Source of the DNA: Methylobacter tundripaludum SV96
GTDB lineage: Bacteria; Pseudomonadota; Gammaproteobacteria; Methylococcales; Methylomonadaceae
DNA: 64,000 nt
Direction of reading: 5' to 3'
NCBI RefSeq assembly: GCF_000190755.2
Contig: NZ_JH109152.1
Coordinates: forward strand, 1,843,774 to 1,907,773
Within the stretch, counting starts at the first letter, position 1; each line of letters begins with the position of its first letter. This document shows, one piece after another, positions 26,457 to 34,445 of the stretch. The notes beneath the pieces were generated by a model. It was not told the DNA's origin. It saw only the letters and a list, made by a program, of their open reading frames with translations, and did no database searches. The position numbers and the translations under genes were made by a program.

Positions 26457-26669
26457 TTAATTTTTTCTCGCAACAATTACAAATTGTCCTCCAAGAAACC
26501 ACCATATTGGTGGAAATGTCAAATAAAGCCTCACTAAAATAGGCCATTGCGGCAATTGACTAGCCGTTGAGAATGGAACGAATTTGGGAATTACTTCTTC
26601 GACTATAAATCCCGCTTTTTCAAAAGCCTCTTTGCAAGACAAGTGACTTAATGGCAAAACATGATCGAA
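26457..26669 (-). pseudogene. C-terminal fragment of a class I methyltransferase
   Basis: Reading on the minus strand from 26669, the frame FDHVLPLSHLSCKEAFEKAG continues to FVPFSTASQLPQWPIL and LYLTFPPIWWFLGGQFVIV before the stop. This matches the last 70 or so residues of SAM-dependent methyltransferases of polysaccharide clusters (the FFDHxxxLSHxS...EEAGF and LPPLWxxxGxQFFIVARK endings). The SAM-binding N-terminal domain is missing. Homology stops at about 26670, immediately before the 34-bp direct repeat at 26675-26708. The truncation is therefore probably due to the insertion or rearrangement marked by that repeat. Confidence 0.72.
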
Positions 26670-26674
26670 TTAAA

Positions 26675-26708
26675 ATTGATGTAAATGTGTTTATTTTAAA
26701 AGGGGTCT
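26675..26708. repeat. 34-bp direct repeat, copy 1
   Basis: This copy and the one at 28698-28731 match at 29 of 34 positions (shared core TTATTTTAAAA followed by GGGTCT). Both are in the same orientation and bracket the DUF4160 gene and the IS element. Next to it is a small palindrome GGGTCAGACCC (26720-26730). It lies exactly where the methyltransferase homology ends. Confidence 0.7.
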
Positions 26709-26711
26709 ATT

Positions 26712-26960
26712 TTAAATAGGGGTCAGACCCTGAGGTATCTTCTGAGGTATCCTCAAATCTTCCTTATGAATCTCAATCCACGCTTGTACCATTTTGAGTT
26801 GCTTAGGAGGAAGACGTCCGTCAAAGACAGAGCCATCAGCAATGGATATTGCGGCCTCTTCGCCTTGGTAGCGAACATGAATGAGTGGAAGATGGTGACG
26901 CCTATTATCTCGAAAGTACATCAAGACAAGAATTCCGTAAAACATGCTGATAGTTGGCAT
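26712..26960 (-). CDS. DUF4160 protein (toxin-antitoxin-like), altered C-terminus
   Basis: The 82-residue protein has the DUF4160 pattern: MPTISMFYGILVLMYF, then HLPLIHVRYQGEEAAISIAD and FDGRLPPKQLKMVQAWIEIH. Such proteins are usually paired with a DUF2442 protein in putative toxin-antitoxin modules; no such partner is encoded here. The C-terminus (EDLRIPQKIPQGLTPI) departs from the usual xxELxxNWE-type ending and runs into the repeat-rich sequence next to the 34-bp direct repeat. The gene is therefore probably truncated and possibly inactive. It was likely carried in on mobile DNA. Confidence 0.72.
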   Translation of the reverse strand: MPTISMFYGILVLMYFRDNRRHHLPLIHVRYQGEEAAISIADGSVFDGRLPPKQLKMVQAWIEIHKEDLRIPQKIPQGLTPI

Positions 26961-27184
26961 AGAGAACCTCTAACAAATTAAGAATTGCGATTTTAGTTCA
27001 AATCAATGAGAAACTACAGAAGTCTTCATGATTTAACATAACCAGCCATTGTGGAAAGAGGAAGGAGCTTTCATGTAAACGCAATTTAGAAATGTCCTCT
27101 ATGCTGCAAAGTAGAAGTGTCCCCTGTATTGGTTTTCTTTTTCCACTACCCAATTTTACTCACGATCAGGAGGAGGTGGGGTTT

Positions 27185-28492
27185 TCATCCATTTCTAATT
27201 ATTGTGGTGCTCACTTCGCCCAAGTGTTGTCTTGATGGAGCGCCCGCACTGCGTTTTTCATCATTTTTATCCTGTTTTTCTTTGATGAAATTTAGAACCG
27301 CTCCCAATCGCTTATTACTTACTATTTCCCCTTGATCGATTTTTTTGATTTTATCGAATATGCGGTAGGGGAGCTCGCGATTGTCACATTTGATTTTTAT
27401 TGTGCCATCGAAGTATTCATAAACGGTCACTTTATTCCGGGCCAGGCTTCTGTTATCAATTGAATCCTCAATCAGGTAGAGTGCCTTGTCGTATTGCAGG
27501 GTTAGATTTTTAGACAAAGTTCTATTTTCCTGCCATGAAAAAATTTCATTTAATTCTTCATGAGGCAGCAATTCACGGTGCATATTCTTGGAATCAACTG
27601 ATTCCACTCCAAACTGTTTGTTAAATTTATCCATAAATTCCGGCAAGAATTGATTTCCTTGTTCGGCACCAGAAATATTCATAAGCCGCATTTCTTTAAT
27701 CAAACGATCTTGCAGGGTTCTATTGACACGTTCAACGCGGCCTTTGGCCTGCGGCGTATTGGCGCAAATAATATCAATGTTCAATTCGGTTAAGGCTCTT
27801 CCAAATTGAGTGACACCATCACCACCTAATTCACCTGTTTTATTAACACGAAATACGCAGTGTTTATCACTATAAAACGCAACGGGCTTGCCATGCTTCT
27901 CTAAATATCGGCGAGTGGAATCAAAATAAGTGAACGTTGACTCTGATTTTACAAATTGGCATTCCATGAGTTTCCCCGTTGCATCATCGATATAAACAAG
28001 AAGTGTGCATTTAGGCGCTCTGCCTTCAAACCAGTCATGTGGCGAGCCGTCAATCTGTATTAGCTCACCAAAGCATTCACGTCTATTACGAGGCTGGTGG
28101 ACGCGTTTTAACCGACTACTTTGGGGTATCCATAATTCCGCATCAATCATCCATTTTCGTAACGTTTCCCGAGAAATAGTTAGCTCATGGTTTTCACTTA
28201 ATTTTTCACAGGCAAAAGTTGGCTTAAAATCAACGTAGTATTGTTTGACATAAGCTATGGCCAATTCTTTAATCGAGTCTGGATACTTGTGATTACTTGG
28301 ATTACCGCGTTTCTTGCTGACAACACCTATGGCTCCATTAGCTTTATACGCTTTTCTTAACCGCCTGATCTGGCGAACGCTCAAACCTAATTGCTTGGCA
28401 GCTTCATGTTCGAATAGCCGTTTATCAATCAATTTTTGTAGAATTTCTATGCGATGTAATTCTTTGTTGCTCATAGTAATGATGTCCTGCAT
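27185..28492 (-). CDS. DDE transposase (ISNCY/IS1202-like)
   Basis: The 435-residue transposase has an N-terminal helix-turn-helix (residues 10-60, with LFEHEAAKQLGLSVRQIRRL) and a second HTH-like region near ISRETLRKWM. An rve-type catalytic core follows, with probable Asp148 (LIQIDGSPHDWFE), Asp209 (VAFYSDKHCVFR) and Glu254 (TPQAKGRVERVN). The C-terminal tail is Lys-rich. It is full-length and unbroken, lies within the inverted repeats, and is probably active. A second in-frame ATG six codons in (28474) could be the real start. A 14-bp hairpin lies between it and the right end. Confidence 0.92.
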   Translation of the reverse strand: MQDIITMSNKELHRIEILQKLIDKRLFEHEAAKQLGLSVRQIRRLRKAYKANGAIGVVSKKRGNPSNHKYPDSIKELAIAYVKQYYVDFKPTFACEKLSENHELTISRETLRKWMIDAELWIPQSSRLKRVHQPRNRRECFGELIQIDGSPHDWFEGRAPKCTLLVYIDDATGKLMECQFVKSESTFTYFDSTRRYLEKHGKPVAFYSDKHCVFRVNKTGELGGDGVTQFGRALTELNIDIICANTPQAKGRVERVNRTLQDRLIKEMRLMNISGAEQGNQFLPEFMDKFNKQFGVESVDSKNMHRELLPHEELNEIFSWQENRTLSKNLTLQYDKALYLIEDSIDNRSLARNKVTVYEYFDGTIKIKCDNRELPYRIFDKIKKIDQGEIVSNKRLGAVLNFIKEKQDKNDEKRSAGAPSRQHLGEVSTTIIRNG

Positions 28493-28508
28493 AGCTGTCG
28501 TTATCCAT

Positions 28509-28542
28509 GGTGTAAATTTACAAAAAACTGTAAATTTACACC
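28509..28542. promoter_or_regulatory. Perfect hairpin upstream of the transposase
   Basis: GGTGTAAATTTACA (28509-28522) and TGTAAATTTACACC (28529-28542) form a 14-bp perfect stem with a 6-nt loop. It is built from two copies of the self-complementary dodecamer TGTAAATTTACA. It lies just upstream of the transposase start and inside the right inverted repeat, so it may block transcription entering from outside or bind transposase. Confidence 0.7.
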
Positions 28543-28697
28543 GGAGAGGACATTTCTACTTTGCTAAAACAGGACATTACTATATTGCGCTTACAAGGAA
28601 GGAGCTTTCAATCAAACCTGACCCACCATTGGTCCAGATGCATCAAATGTATGATTGCAAGACCTGCCCCCCATAGACTCTTAACAGAAAAACCAGA

Positions 28698-28731
28698 ATC
28701 AATGTAAATATGCTTATTTTAAAAAGGGTCT
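28698..28731. repeat. 34-bp direct repeat, copy 2
   Basis: This is a 29/34 match to 26675-26708, same orientation. It overlaps the last codons and stop of the 28714-29334 gene: the final RPFLK is encoded by the repeat. The natural C-terminus of that protein was therefore probably replaced. Confidence 0.7.
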
Positions 28732-29334
28732 CCCCCCTTTTTCGGTATTTGTTACCACGCAATTAAAGGGAATCTGATAAAGGTGCATTGTCTGGGTAAG
28801 TGCAAATATCTTTAAATCACATTTATGTGAATCCGTTATATCTGGAATGGAGAAAGAAAAACCCGACAATACAGCTCTTTTCTCACCTAAAGAAACAGCA
28901 ACATCTGAACGTAATTTATCAACTTCTCCAGCACCCACGATGGACTCGCCTAACATCGCAACAACAAACTGTACTGTTTCAATTTTTGAGGGTATGAAAA
29001 CCCAACCTGAAATTAAAAGCCCATCTAATACAGGACTAACCATATCGATGGCTGAATGTACAGATTTTGTATCTAACGGAATTGTTAATAATGCTTCACC
29101 TTTACGAATAGTTAGACGATGAATGAAATCTTCCTTTTTCAATCTATTTTTTAATCTATACGAAGTTAATAGTGTAGAGTCAAATATATCATCAACTGCA
29201 CGAACCAGCATTGTTGATTCTATATTAGAACTTGCCAAAAACGTTGTTTTCCATGAAACAAAGTTAGTCAAAATCATCCAAATAGCAATTAGTAATAAGA
29301 TTAATTTATGTATTTTTCCCATCAACTTAATCAT
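28714..29334 (-). CDS. Membrane-anchored protein of unknown function
   Basis: The 206-residue protein has one N-terminal hydrophobic segment (residues about 8-27, HKLILLLIAIWMILTNFVSW), either an uncleaved anchor or a signal peptide. The C-terminal region (LLISGWVFIPSKIETVQFVV, AMLGESIVGAGE, RAVLSGFSFSIPD) resembles beta-rich domains found next to DUF2142 proteins. Its ATG overlaps the stop of the GtrA/DUF2142 gene by 8 nt, so the two are co-translated. The last residues come from the direct repeat, so the protein may be slightly truncated. It is AT-rich like its neighbours. Confidence 0.6.
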   Translation of the reverse strand: MIKLMGKIHKLILLLIAIWMILTNFVSWKTTFLASSNIESTMLVRAVDDIFDSTLLTSYRLKNRLKKEDFIHRLTIRKGEALLTIPLDTKSVHSAIDMVSPVLDGLLISGWVFIPSKIETVQFVVAMLGESIVGAGEVDKLRSDVAVSLGEKRAVLSGFSFSIPDITDSHKCDLKIFALTQTMHLYQIPFNCVVTNTEKGGRPFLK

Positions 29335-31090
29335 TACTTATTTTAATTTTCAAAGCAATCTCTGCTCTTTTGACAACTAAAGCAATTAAATACAGTACAA
29401 ATGGAATCGTTACAAAAAGATAACGTCCTTGAGCTTGTGGCAATCCATTTTGGGAAGTCATAATAGAAACCATAGTAATTGATGGAAAAAGCCCTAAAAT
29501 CATAATCAACGGAAGATGATAGTCAAAAGAAAAGCGTCTTTCAGCTCTCCATATATAAATAGCCAAAATCACAGATGACATCATTAAGGTTAATATTAAT
29601 AATAAAGCTGTCCAGTAATAATAATTTGGAATCAAAACACTCATCCAACCAGTCACTGAAAAATAACTTTTCGCAGTACTTTCTAGCCAAGGTGATAAAT
29701 TACCCCAGACTACTAAGCCTTGCTCACATAAGTAATAACAGGTTCCATAAAGGGTAGTGGGATTTGATTTGTGCAGTTTGACAAAATCAATTTGTCCAGA
29801 AAGTCCTGATATTTCACCAAAATGGCTGTATATAAAAATAAGCATAGGAGCTGCAAAAAGTGTGCAAGTGACACTCATCACCAAGTAATGTCTAGGTGAT
29901 TTAATACGCCCTGTAAGTGAACCAATCAATAAAGTGACACCTAAAAATACTAAGGCTGGAAGAAAATATATTTTTGCAAGCATTAAAAGCCCAATGCTGG
30001 CACCAAGAATAATTGAACGCATACAAGTAGGCGATGCACAATAGAGTAGCAAAGAACTCAACGCCCAAGCGATAGTGGTTAGCCCATAGGCATCGCTATT
30101 AAAATAGGAAAAAATAAAAGATACTTGAGGGATCATTGCAACAATAATGACTGAAATAACCGAAGTTGATTGTGACAGGCCTACCTGACGGGCTATGCGG
30201 AACAGAGCAATCACAAACAAGGATGCCAGCATCCAATTGAAAGCACGAACCCCCATATAGAGAAAAGATTCAGGTAAAACCATCGAGCCTATAGATGCTG
30301 TAAAAAGACCACCCACTACATGAGGAAACGGTAAGCCGTAGTACCAAAAAATTTTAGGGGGCCATGTATAGTGAGATATCAATCCTGTAAAGGCAAGCAA
30401 TGGATGTTCTGATGTTGGCATTGTTTTAAACGCATGAAGATACTCTAATAAAAAAAAATGAGTGGACTCATCAGGTGCGCCGTTAAAATTAATAATAGAT
30501 GACCACATAGCTACGACAAAAAAATATGTGACAGCTAATAAAATCTGACAGGTCTTGTCAGAGCGAGGCCTGTCTCTATTAATACTCAATGGTGCGTTAT
30601 TCAAATACTCGCTTTCATGACACATAATATACTTTATTATCCTATGGTTTTGTTTGGACTTATCAAAATAAGCTTTCATTATTTTTGAGAGAATATGTCC
30701 ACGACCCGTTTGCGTAAGTATCAACTTGCTCATCACATAAGTGATAGGAATCATTCCAACTGTTACTATCAAAGGTGCTAAAACTTCGCTCAGATGCCAA
30801 GTTTCCACTAAAACACCTAACATCAGTGCAGATGCAAAATACTGGATAACATAGACTAACGGATAGAAAAAAAGCCCTTTCCATGACAAAGGGGTTTTAA
30901 ATACTATTACCGCGTTAAACCAATAAGCGAATATAATCCCCGTTGAATAAGCTATCAGATATGCCAATTGATAATTAATTACCATATTTAAGGCTATATA
31001 TATTCCATAGGTAAAAGCCGTATTAATGCCGCCACCCAAAATAAATCGCAACCATCGATGTATTATTACTTTCTTTTCAGAGAGGCTCAT
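29327..31090 (-). CDS. GtrA-like flippase fused to a DUF2142 membrane domain
   Basis: The ATG 31090 ([16 protein letters not shown]) overlaps the upstream stop by 14 nt; an earlier start would sit inside the upstream gene. Residues about 5-130 are a GtrA domain with four transmembrane helices ([38 protein letters not shown]). GtrA proteins flip undecaprenyl-phosphate-linked sugars. After a hydrophilic linker (about 140-180), a DUF2142 region with about ten helices follows; it has the early GAPDESTHF motif, resembling the acidic motif of GT-C enzymes, and a FNSDAYGL segment. The protein could flip and transfer a side-chain sugar in one polypeptide. This fusion is unusual in my recollection. 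Total 587 residues. Confidence 0.78.
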   Translation of the reverse strand: MSLSEKKVIIHRWLRFILGGGINTAFTYGIYIALNMVINYQLAYLIAYSTGIIFAYWFNAVIVFKTPLSWKGLFFYPLVYVIQYFASALMLGVLVETWHLSEVLAPLIVTVGMIPITYVMSKLILTQTGRGHILSKIMKAYFDKSKQNHRIIKYIMCHESEYLNNAPLSINRDRPRSDKTCQILLAVTYFFVVAMWSSIINFNGAPDESTHFFLLEYLHAFKTMPTSEHPLLAFTGLISHYTWPPKIFWYYGLPFPHVVGGLFTASIGSMVLPESFLYMGVRAFNWMLASLFVIALFRIARQVGLSQSTSVISVIIVAMIPQVSFIFSYFNSDAYGLTTIAWALSSLLLYCASPTCMRSIILGASIGLLMLAKIYFLPALVFLGVTLLIGSLTGRIKSPRHYLVMSVTCTLFAAPMLIFIYSHFGEISGLSGQIDFVKLHKSNPTTLYGTCYYLCEQGLVVWGNLSPWLESTAKSYFSVTGWMSVLIPNYYYWTALLLILTLMMSSVILAIYIWRAERRFSFDYHLPLIMILGLFPSITMVSIMTSQNGLPQAQGRYLFVTIPFVLYLIALVVKRAEIALKIKISND

Positions 31091-32024
31091 TATTTTTAGC
31101 CGCTTCAATAAAGTCTGAATAATTTCGAATATAATCGCTTGATTCATAATATTCTGATGCAAATACCAACAACACTGCATCAGGGGAATAATGATATTGA
31201 ATTCCCCAGGTCATGGCTGGCAAATAGAGTCCACTATTATTGCGGTCTAACAAAAACTCTTCACGATTTTTACCATCATCGGCAACCACCCGCACTGAAC
31301 CCTTAACCGCAATGAGAAACTGCTGGCATTTTATATGGGCATGCTCACCGCGTGTTTCAGCGGTAGGGACATCAAAGACTAGAAAATAACGCAGTGGTCT
31401 AAAAGGAATTTCTCGCTCAAACTCACCAACAGAAAGGCTGCCGCGCATATCAGGTACTGCACGGAAATTATGAAGCGTCACACCAGAAACTGTTGTTTCT
31501 AGCTTGCCCTGCTTTTGATGATTTAATTTTTCGCTACTCGCAATTTTGTCATTTTTTGCATCGACATAACCCACGATTTTAGCTGGATTACCCACTACAA
31601 TCGCATTAGGCGGAACAGATCGGGTGACTACCGCACCCGCACCAATCATTGCATTTACCCCTACAGTGATATTTGGCAAAAGAGTTGCGTTAGCACCGAT
31701 AGATGCCCCTTTACTTATTACAATACGAGCAAAATTCTCAGGATAAACTTTGCTTCTAGGAAATTTATCATTAGTAAATGTCACATTGGGACCGACAAAA
31801 ACATCATCTTCAAGCTCAACACCATCCCATAATTGCACGCCGCACTTAATGGTAACTCGATTGCCAACAACAACATCATTCTCTACAAAGACGCCATCAC
31901 AAATATTGCATTCTTCGCCAATTTTAGCGTTAGGCAGTATATGTGCAAAAGCCCAAATACGGGTGTTTGTGCCAATATTATTAGATTCACAAATAGCTTG
32001 TGGATGAACATAATAATTTTTCAT
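31077..32024 (-). CDS. Bifunctional WxcM-like protein: FdtC-type acetyltransferase + FdtA-type 3,4-ketoisomerase
   Basis: The 315-residue protein has two parts. Residues 1-155 form a left-handed beta-helix acetyltransferase ([52 protein letters not shown]). Residues about 180-305 form a cupin of the FdtA/WxcM family ([45 protein letters not shown]) with the catalytic His pair in GEHAHIKC. These would isomerise dTDP-4-keto-6-deoxyglucose to the 3-keto sugar and later N-acetylate the 3-amino product. With the FdtB-like aminotransferase at 34446-35561 and RmlA/RmlB this gives dTDP-Fuc3NAc or dTDP-Qui3NAc. Which epimer is formed cannot be decided here. Confidence 0.87.
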   Translation of the reverse strand: MKNYYVHPQAICESNNIGTNTRIWAFAHILPNAKIGEECNICDGVFVENDVVVGNRVTIKCGVQLWDGVELEDDVFVGPNVTFTNDKFPRSKVYPENFARIVISKGASIGANATLLPNITVGVNAMIGAGAVVTRSVPPNAIVVGNPAKIVGYVDAKNDKIASSEKLNHQKQGKLETTVSGVTLHNFRAVPDMRGSLSVGEFEREIPFRPLRYFLVFDVPTAETRGEHAHIKCQQFLIAVKGSVRVVADDGKNREEFLLDRNNSGLYLPAMTWGIQYHYSPDAVLLVFASEYYESSDYIRNYSDFIEAAKNNEPL

Positions 32025-32082
32025 TTTTACTTCCCTAACCTAAATTCAGTTACTTTTAACGATATAACTCGCCACAATTTGT

Positions 32083-32258
32083 TGGCTCTTCCCGATTTCG
32101 TGGGGTAGCCACTATATGTAGATTTCATGCGTCACCATAAACGACATTGAGATGACTTTTTGTGTTATTAAGTCAATGCATTGCGACTCGCTTTCTTTTA
32201 TAGCTCCGCATCTAAATATCTATATGCAGTCATGACCCCACGAAATCGGGAAGAGCCA
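32083..32258. mobile_element. MITE, 176 bp with 24-bp perfect terminal inverted repeats
   Basis: Left end 32083-32106 begins TGGCTCTTCCCGATTTCG and continues TGGGGT; right end 32235-32258 is its exact complement (24/24). The interior of 128 bp has no gene. The ends resemble those of ISL3-family elements (GGCTCTTC...), from which a non-autonomous MITE could derive; this is from memory. No exact target duplication is evident, though both flanks contain a similar AATTTTGT/AATTTGTT string. The right end interrupts an acyltransferase gene. Confidence 0.85.
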
Positions 32259-32404
32259 TAATTTTGTGTTGCGTGCAATTTGTCATTTCCCATAGCAGTA
32301 GCAATATCGACAGTAAACTTATGTCCAATCAATACACTGATAAAAGCAAAAACACGAAGATAATCTAAAAATACAATACGTGTTGTTTCTTTGGGCTTTG
32401 TCAT
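32198..32404 (-). pseudogene. Acyltransferase 3 family, N-terminal remnant cut by the MITE
   Basis: The first ~50 residues (RIVFLDYLRVFAFISVLIGH followed by KF) are the start of an acyltransferase-3 (NolL/OafA-type) integral-membrane O-acetyltransferase, normally about 350 residues. After codon ~49 the frame enters the MITE (32258) and ends in it after SSRFRGVMTAYRYLDAEL. The remaining helices are not found on the other side of the MITE; only about 60 bp separates it from the next gene. The start overlaps the stop of the preceding gene by ATGA, so it once formed part of this operon. The product is certainly not a functional acetyltransferase. Confidence 0.82.
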
Positions 32405-33471
32405 ATATTTTTACGCTTAAAAATAAATTTATTATTTCCTATCTCAATAAAATAAAGATAAGTAAATGCGATTAAAAATAACTGTATTATAAAAACGAAT
32501 CTTTGCTCAGGAATAATTAGCAAGCTTTGTCCAAGAATTAAACACAAAGGTAATCCTACCCTCCATAATATTTTTCGCTGCCTCAAACATAAACTTGATA
32601 AAACAAGCATCACAAAATATAAAATAAATATTATAGGCGAAAATATCCTTTCACTTGGGGAATCAAGATATGCCTTACTCCACAGGGTAAAACTGGAAAA
32701 ATAAAATTCCATTTTACCTATTAATAGATGAATGATGTCTCCCCATTGTTCTTGTTTGTAGGCGGTTACCAAGTCAAGTAGTGGGGGTGTTGAGATGCAT
32801 AATGCCATCCAAGTTCAGGAATGAGAATAGTGTCGTAACCGTACCAAGGCGTTGTGAGATGATAGTTTGTCCAGTAGGCTGTACGCGTTGGTTCAAAGAA
32901 AGAAAATACACCCGTATGTTGATATGTCAACAAAAATTGTGGTGCGATACAGACAAAAAACAAACTAGTTAGCAGAGACTTCCAATACTGTTTTTGATAT
33001 AAACATTCAACTAAAAAATAGATGGCTAATACTATCATTGGATACAAATAAGCCGCCCTGATTAATGCACTCAGTCCACCAGCAAGAGCAAACAATAAAG
33101 CATTTTTTCTAGCAAAACCCAGTATAGAAAATGCCGCAAAAACACCCGCTGGAACATCAGTAAGATCTACTGATGCCAAGCCGATGAACATTAATTCAAG
33201 CAAAACAAACAAACAAACCACAAGCTTTAAATATTAAGGCTATGAGTGATTTGCGACTTGGTTTAAAATCTAACTCAGAGGCAATTAAAAATAAGGATAA
33301 AATTAACAGTAAAAAATTACTGAAGGGAGCGAGACCATACGGCATAGCTGCACTGAGATGAATTGCACCTACTGGTCTGATTGCATTCCAGCAATAATCC
33401 AAATTGCTACTGCAAAGCTTTCCCAATTCAATATAACCACCCGCATCACAACATTGTTTAAAGCCAAACAT
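32401..33471 (-). pseudogene. Polytopic membrane protein broken by two frameshifts at simple-sequence tracts (possible phase-variable Gtr-type transferase)
   Basis: Three overlapping minus-strand frames make one membrane protein of about 357 residues. Segment A (33471 to ~33200) starts directly after the gtrB-like stop and ends at a TTTG-type tetranucleotide repeat (33201-33219). Segment B (to ~32785) ends at a run of five C (minus strand; 32783-32787). Segment C runs to TGA 32401. Loss of one 4-bp unit would join A to B, and adding one C would join B to C (giving HYASQHPPLLDLVTAYKQ). The product has many hydrophobic helices and an IRPVGAIHLSAAMPYGLAPF start. Position after a GtrB-like gene suggests a Gtr-type side-chain transferase. 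Alternatives are a plain pseudogene or sequencing error. Confidence 0.68.
33201..33219. repeat. Tetranucleotide tract (CAAA)n at a frameshift
   Basis: The tract reads CAAAACAAACAAACAAACC on the plus strand: four CAAA units with one extra A. It lies where frame A of the broken membrane gene must pass to frame B. A change of one 4-bp unit shifts the frame by one, which is what is needed. Confidence 0.7.
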
Positions 33472-34443
33472 CTATTTTCCTCTATCCAGTTGAAAATCAG
33501 GTAAAGCATCAAATGACTGTATTTTCATTACTACCGCTAATGGTCTCCGCTTAGTATTTTCATAGGTACGCCACGCATAATCTCCTACTATGCCCAGTCC
33601 AAGCGTATTAATTCCACCAAAGAAAATAACCGTTAAAACTGTTGCCGCATAGCCTGGTATCTCAATACTGCCGTAAAACTTAGCCAGCAAAATAATGATG
33701 GTCATCAAAATGGAAATACCTACCCCAAAAAAACCGAATAAGGTAAGCAAGCGAATAGGTAAATCAGTGAAAGAAAAAATACTATCAAACAAATAATTTA
33801 TTTTCTTCTTAAATGTCCAAGCACTTTTACCATGTTTTCTAGCGACTCTGGTATAGCTAACTTCTTCACGCTTGAAACCTAACCAAAATATTAGCCCCAC
33901 CAGCGAAGAATTAGCTTCTTCAAGGCTAACTAATTGATTACGGAACACTTGATTACAGCCGAATATATCCACACCTTTTTCAGGAATGTCAGAAATGACG
34001 AATTTTTTATACAGCTTCCAAAAAGTATTTGAAGCAAACCGTGACAGCACAGGGTCATCACGATCTTCACGATGCCCAACCACCACATCACAACCGCTAG
34101 ACACCAATTTTTCAAGAAACTGTAATACTAATTCTGGTGGTTCTTGCAAATCTGCCGCTATGACAGCAAAATAATCGCCCGTTGCCGCTATTAGCCCTGT
34201 GCGTATTGCCGCAAAAGAGCCAAAATTGCGCGAATGTAGCAACAACTTGGAAGCAAATGAAGCAGTAGGTAATGTTTGTTTCAATAAGTCATGACAATTA
34301 TCCGGACTGCCATCCACTACAAACACTACTTCTGTTGCTTGATTAAAATCACGCTGTGTGATGTTTGCAATATTGCTCAATGCGGCAAGTAAATCAGGGA
34401 TGGATTCAGCGTTGCGATAGACAGGAATAACGATAGAGAGCAT
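33472..34443 (-). CDS. GtrB/DPM1-like polyprenyl-phosphate glycosyltransferase
   Basis: The 323-residue GT2 enzyme has SIVIPVYRNAESIPDLL, VVFVVDGSPDNC, RNFGSFAAIRTGL and AADLQEPPEL (the DXD-equivalent D-L-Q-x-P-P motif of GtrB/DPM1/ArnC). Two C-terminal transmembrane helices follow (about residues 232-262 and 266-290). It should transfer a sugar from its nucleotide to undecaprenyl phosphate at the cytoplasmic face, here plausibly the 3-acetamido sugar made by the adjacent Fdt-like enzymes, for flipping by the GtrA domain. It lies 2 nt after the aminotransferase stop and directly abuts the broken membrane gene. Confidence 0.9.
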   Translation of the reverse strand: MLSIVIPVYRNAESIPDLLAALSNIANITQRDFNQATEVVFVVDGSPDNCHDLLKQTLPTASFASKLLLHSRNFGSFAAIRTGLIAATGDYFAVIAADLQEPPELVLQFLEKLVSSGCDVVVGHREDRDDPVLSRFASNTFWKLYKKFVISDIPEKGVDIFGCNQVFRNQLVSLEEANSSLVGLIFWLGFKREEVSYTRVARKHGKSAWTFKKKINYLFDSIFSFTDLPIRLLTLFGFFGVGISILMTIIILLAKFYGSIEIPGYAATVLTVIFFGGINTLGLGIVGDYAWRTYENTKRRPLAVVMKIQSFDALPDFQLDRGK

Positions 34444-34445
34444 TA

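Larger units (their letters stand above)
27074..28595 (-). mobile_element. Insertion sequence, ISNCY/IS1202-like, with 15-bp target duplication
   Basis: The element spans 1522 bp. Its terminal inverted repeats are about 50 bp, imperfect: left end 27074 reads TGTAAACGCAATTTAGAAAT and the right end, read inward from 28595, reads TGTAAGCGCAATATAGTAAT. The pairing continues through AATGTCCT and GCAAAGTAGAA. The flanks AGGAAGGAGCTTTCA at 27059-27073 and 28596-28610 are identical (15/15) and are a target-site duplication. One transposase gene fills the interior. Intact ends, a perfect duplication and an open transposase frame point to recent insertion. Long duplications are reported for IS1202-related elements, but the family name is from memory. 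Confidence 0.9.
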
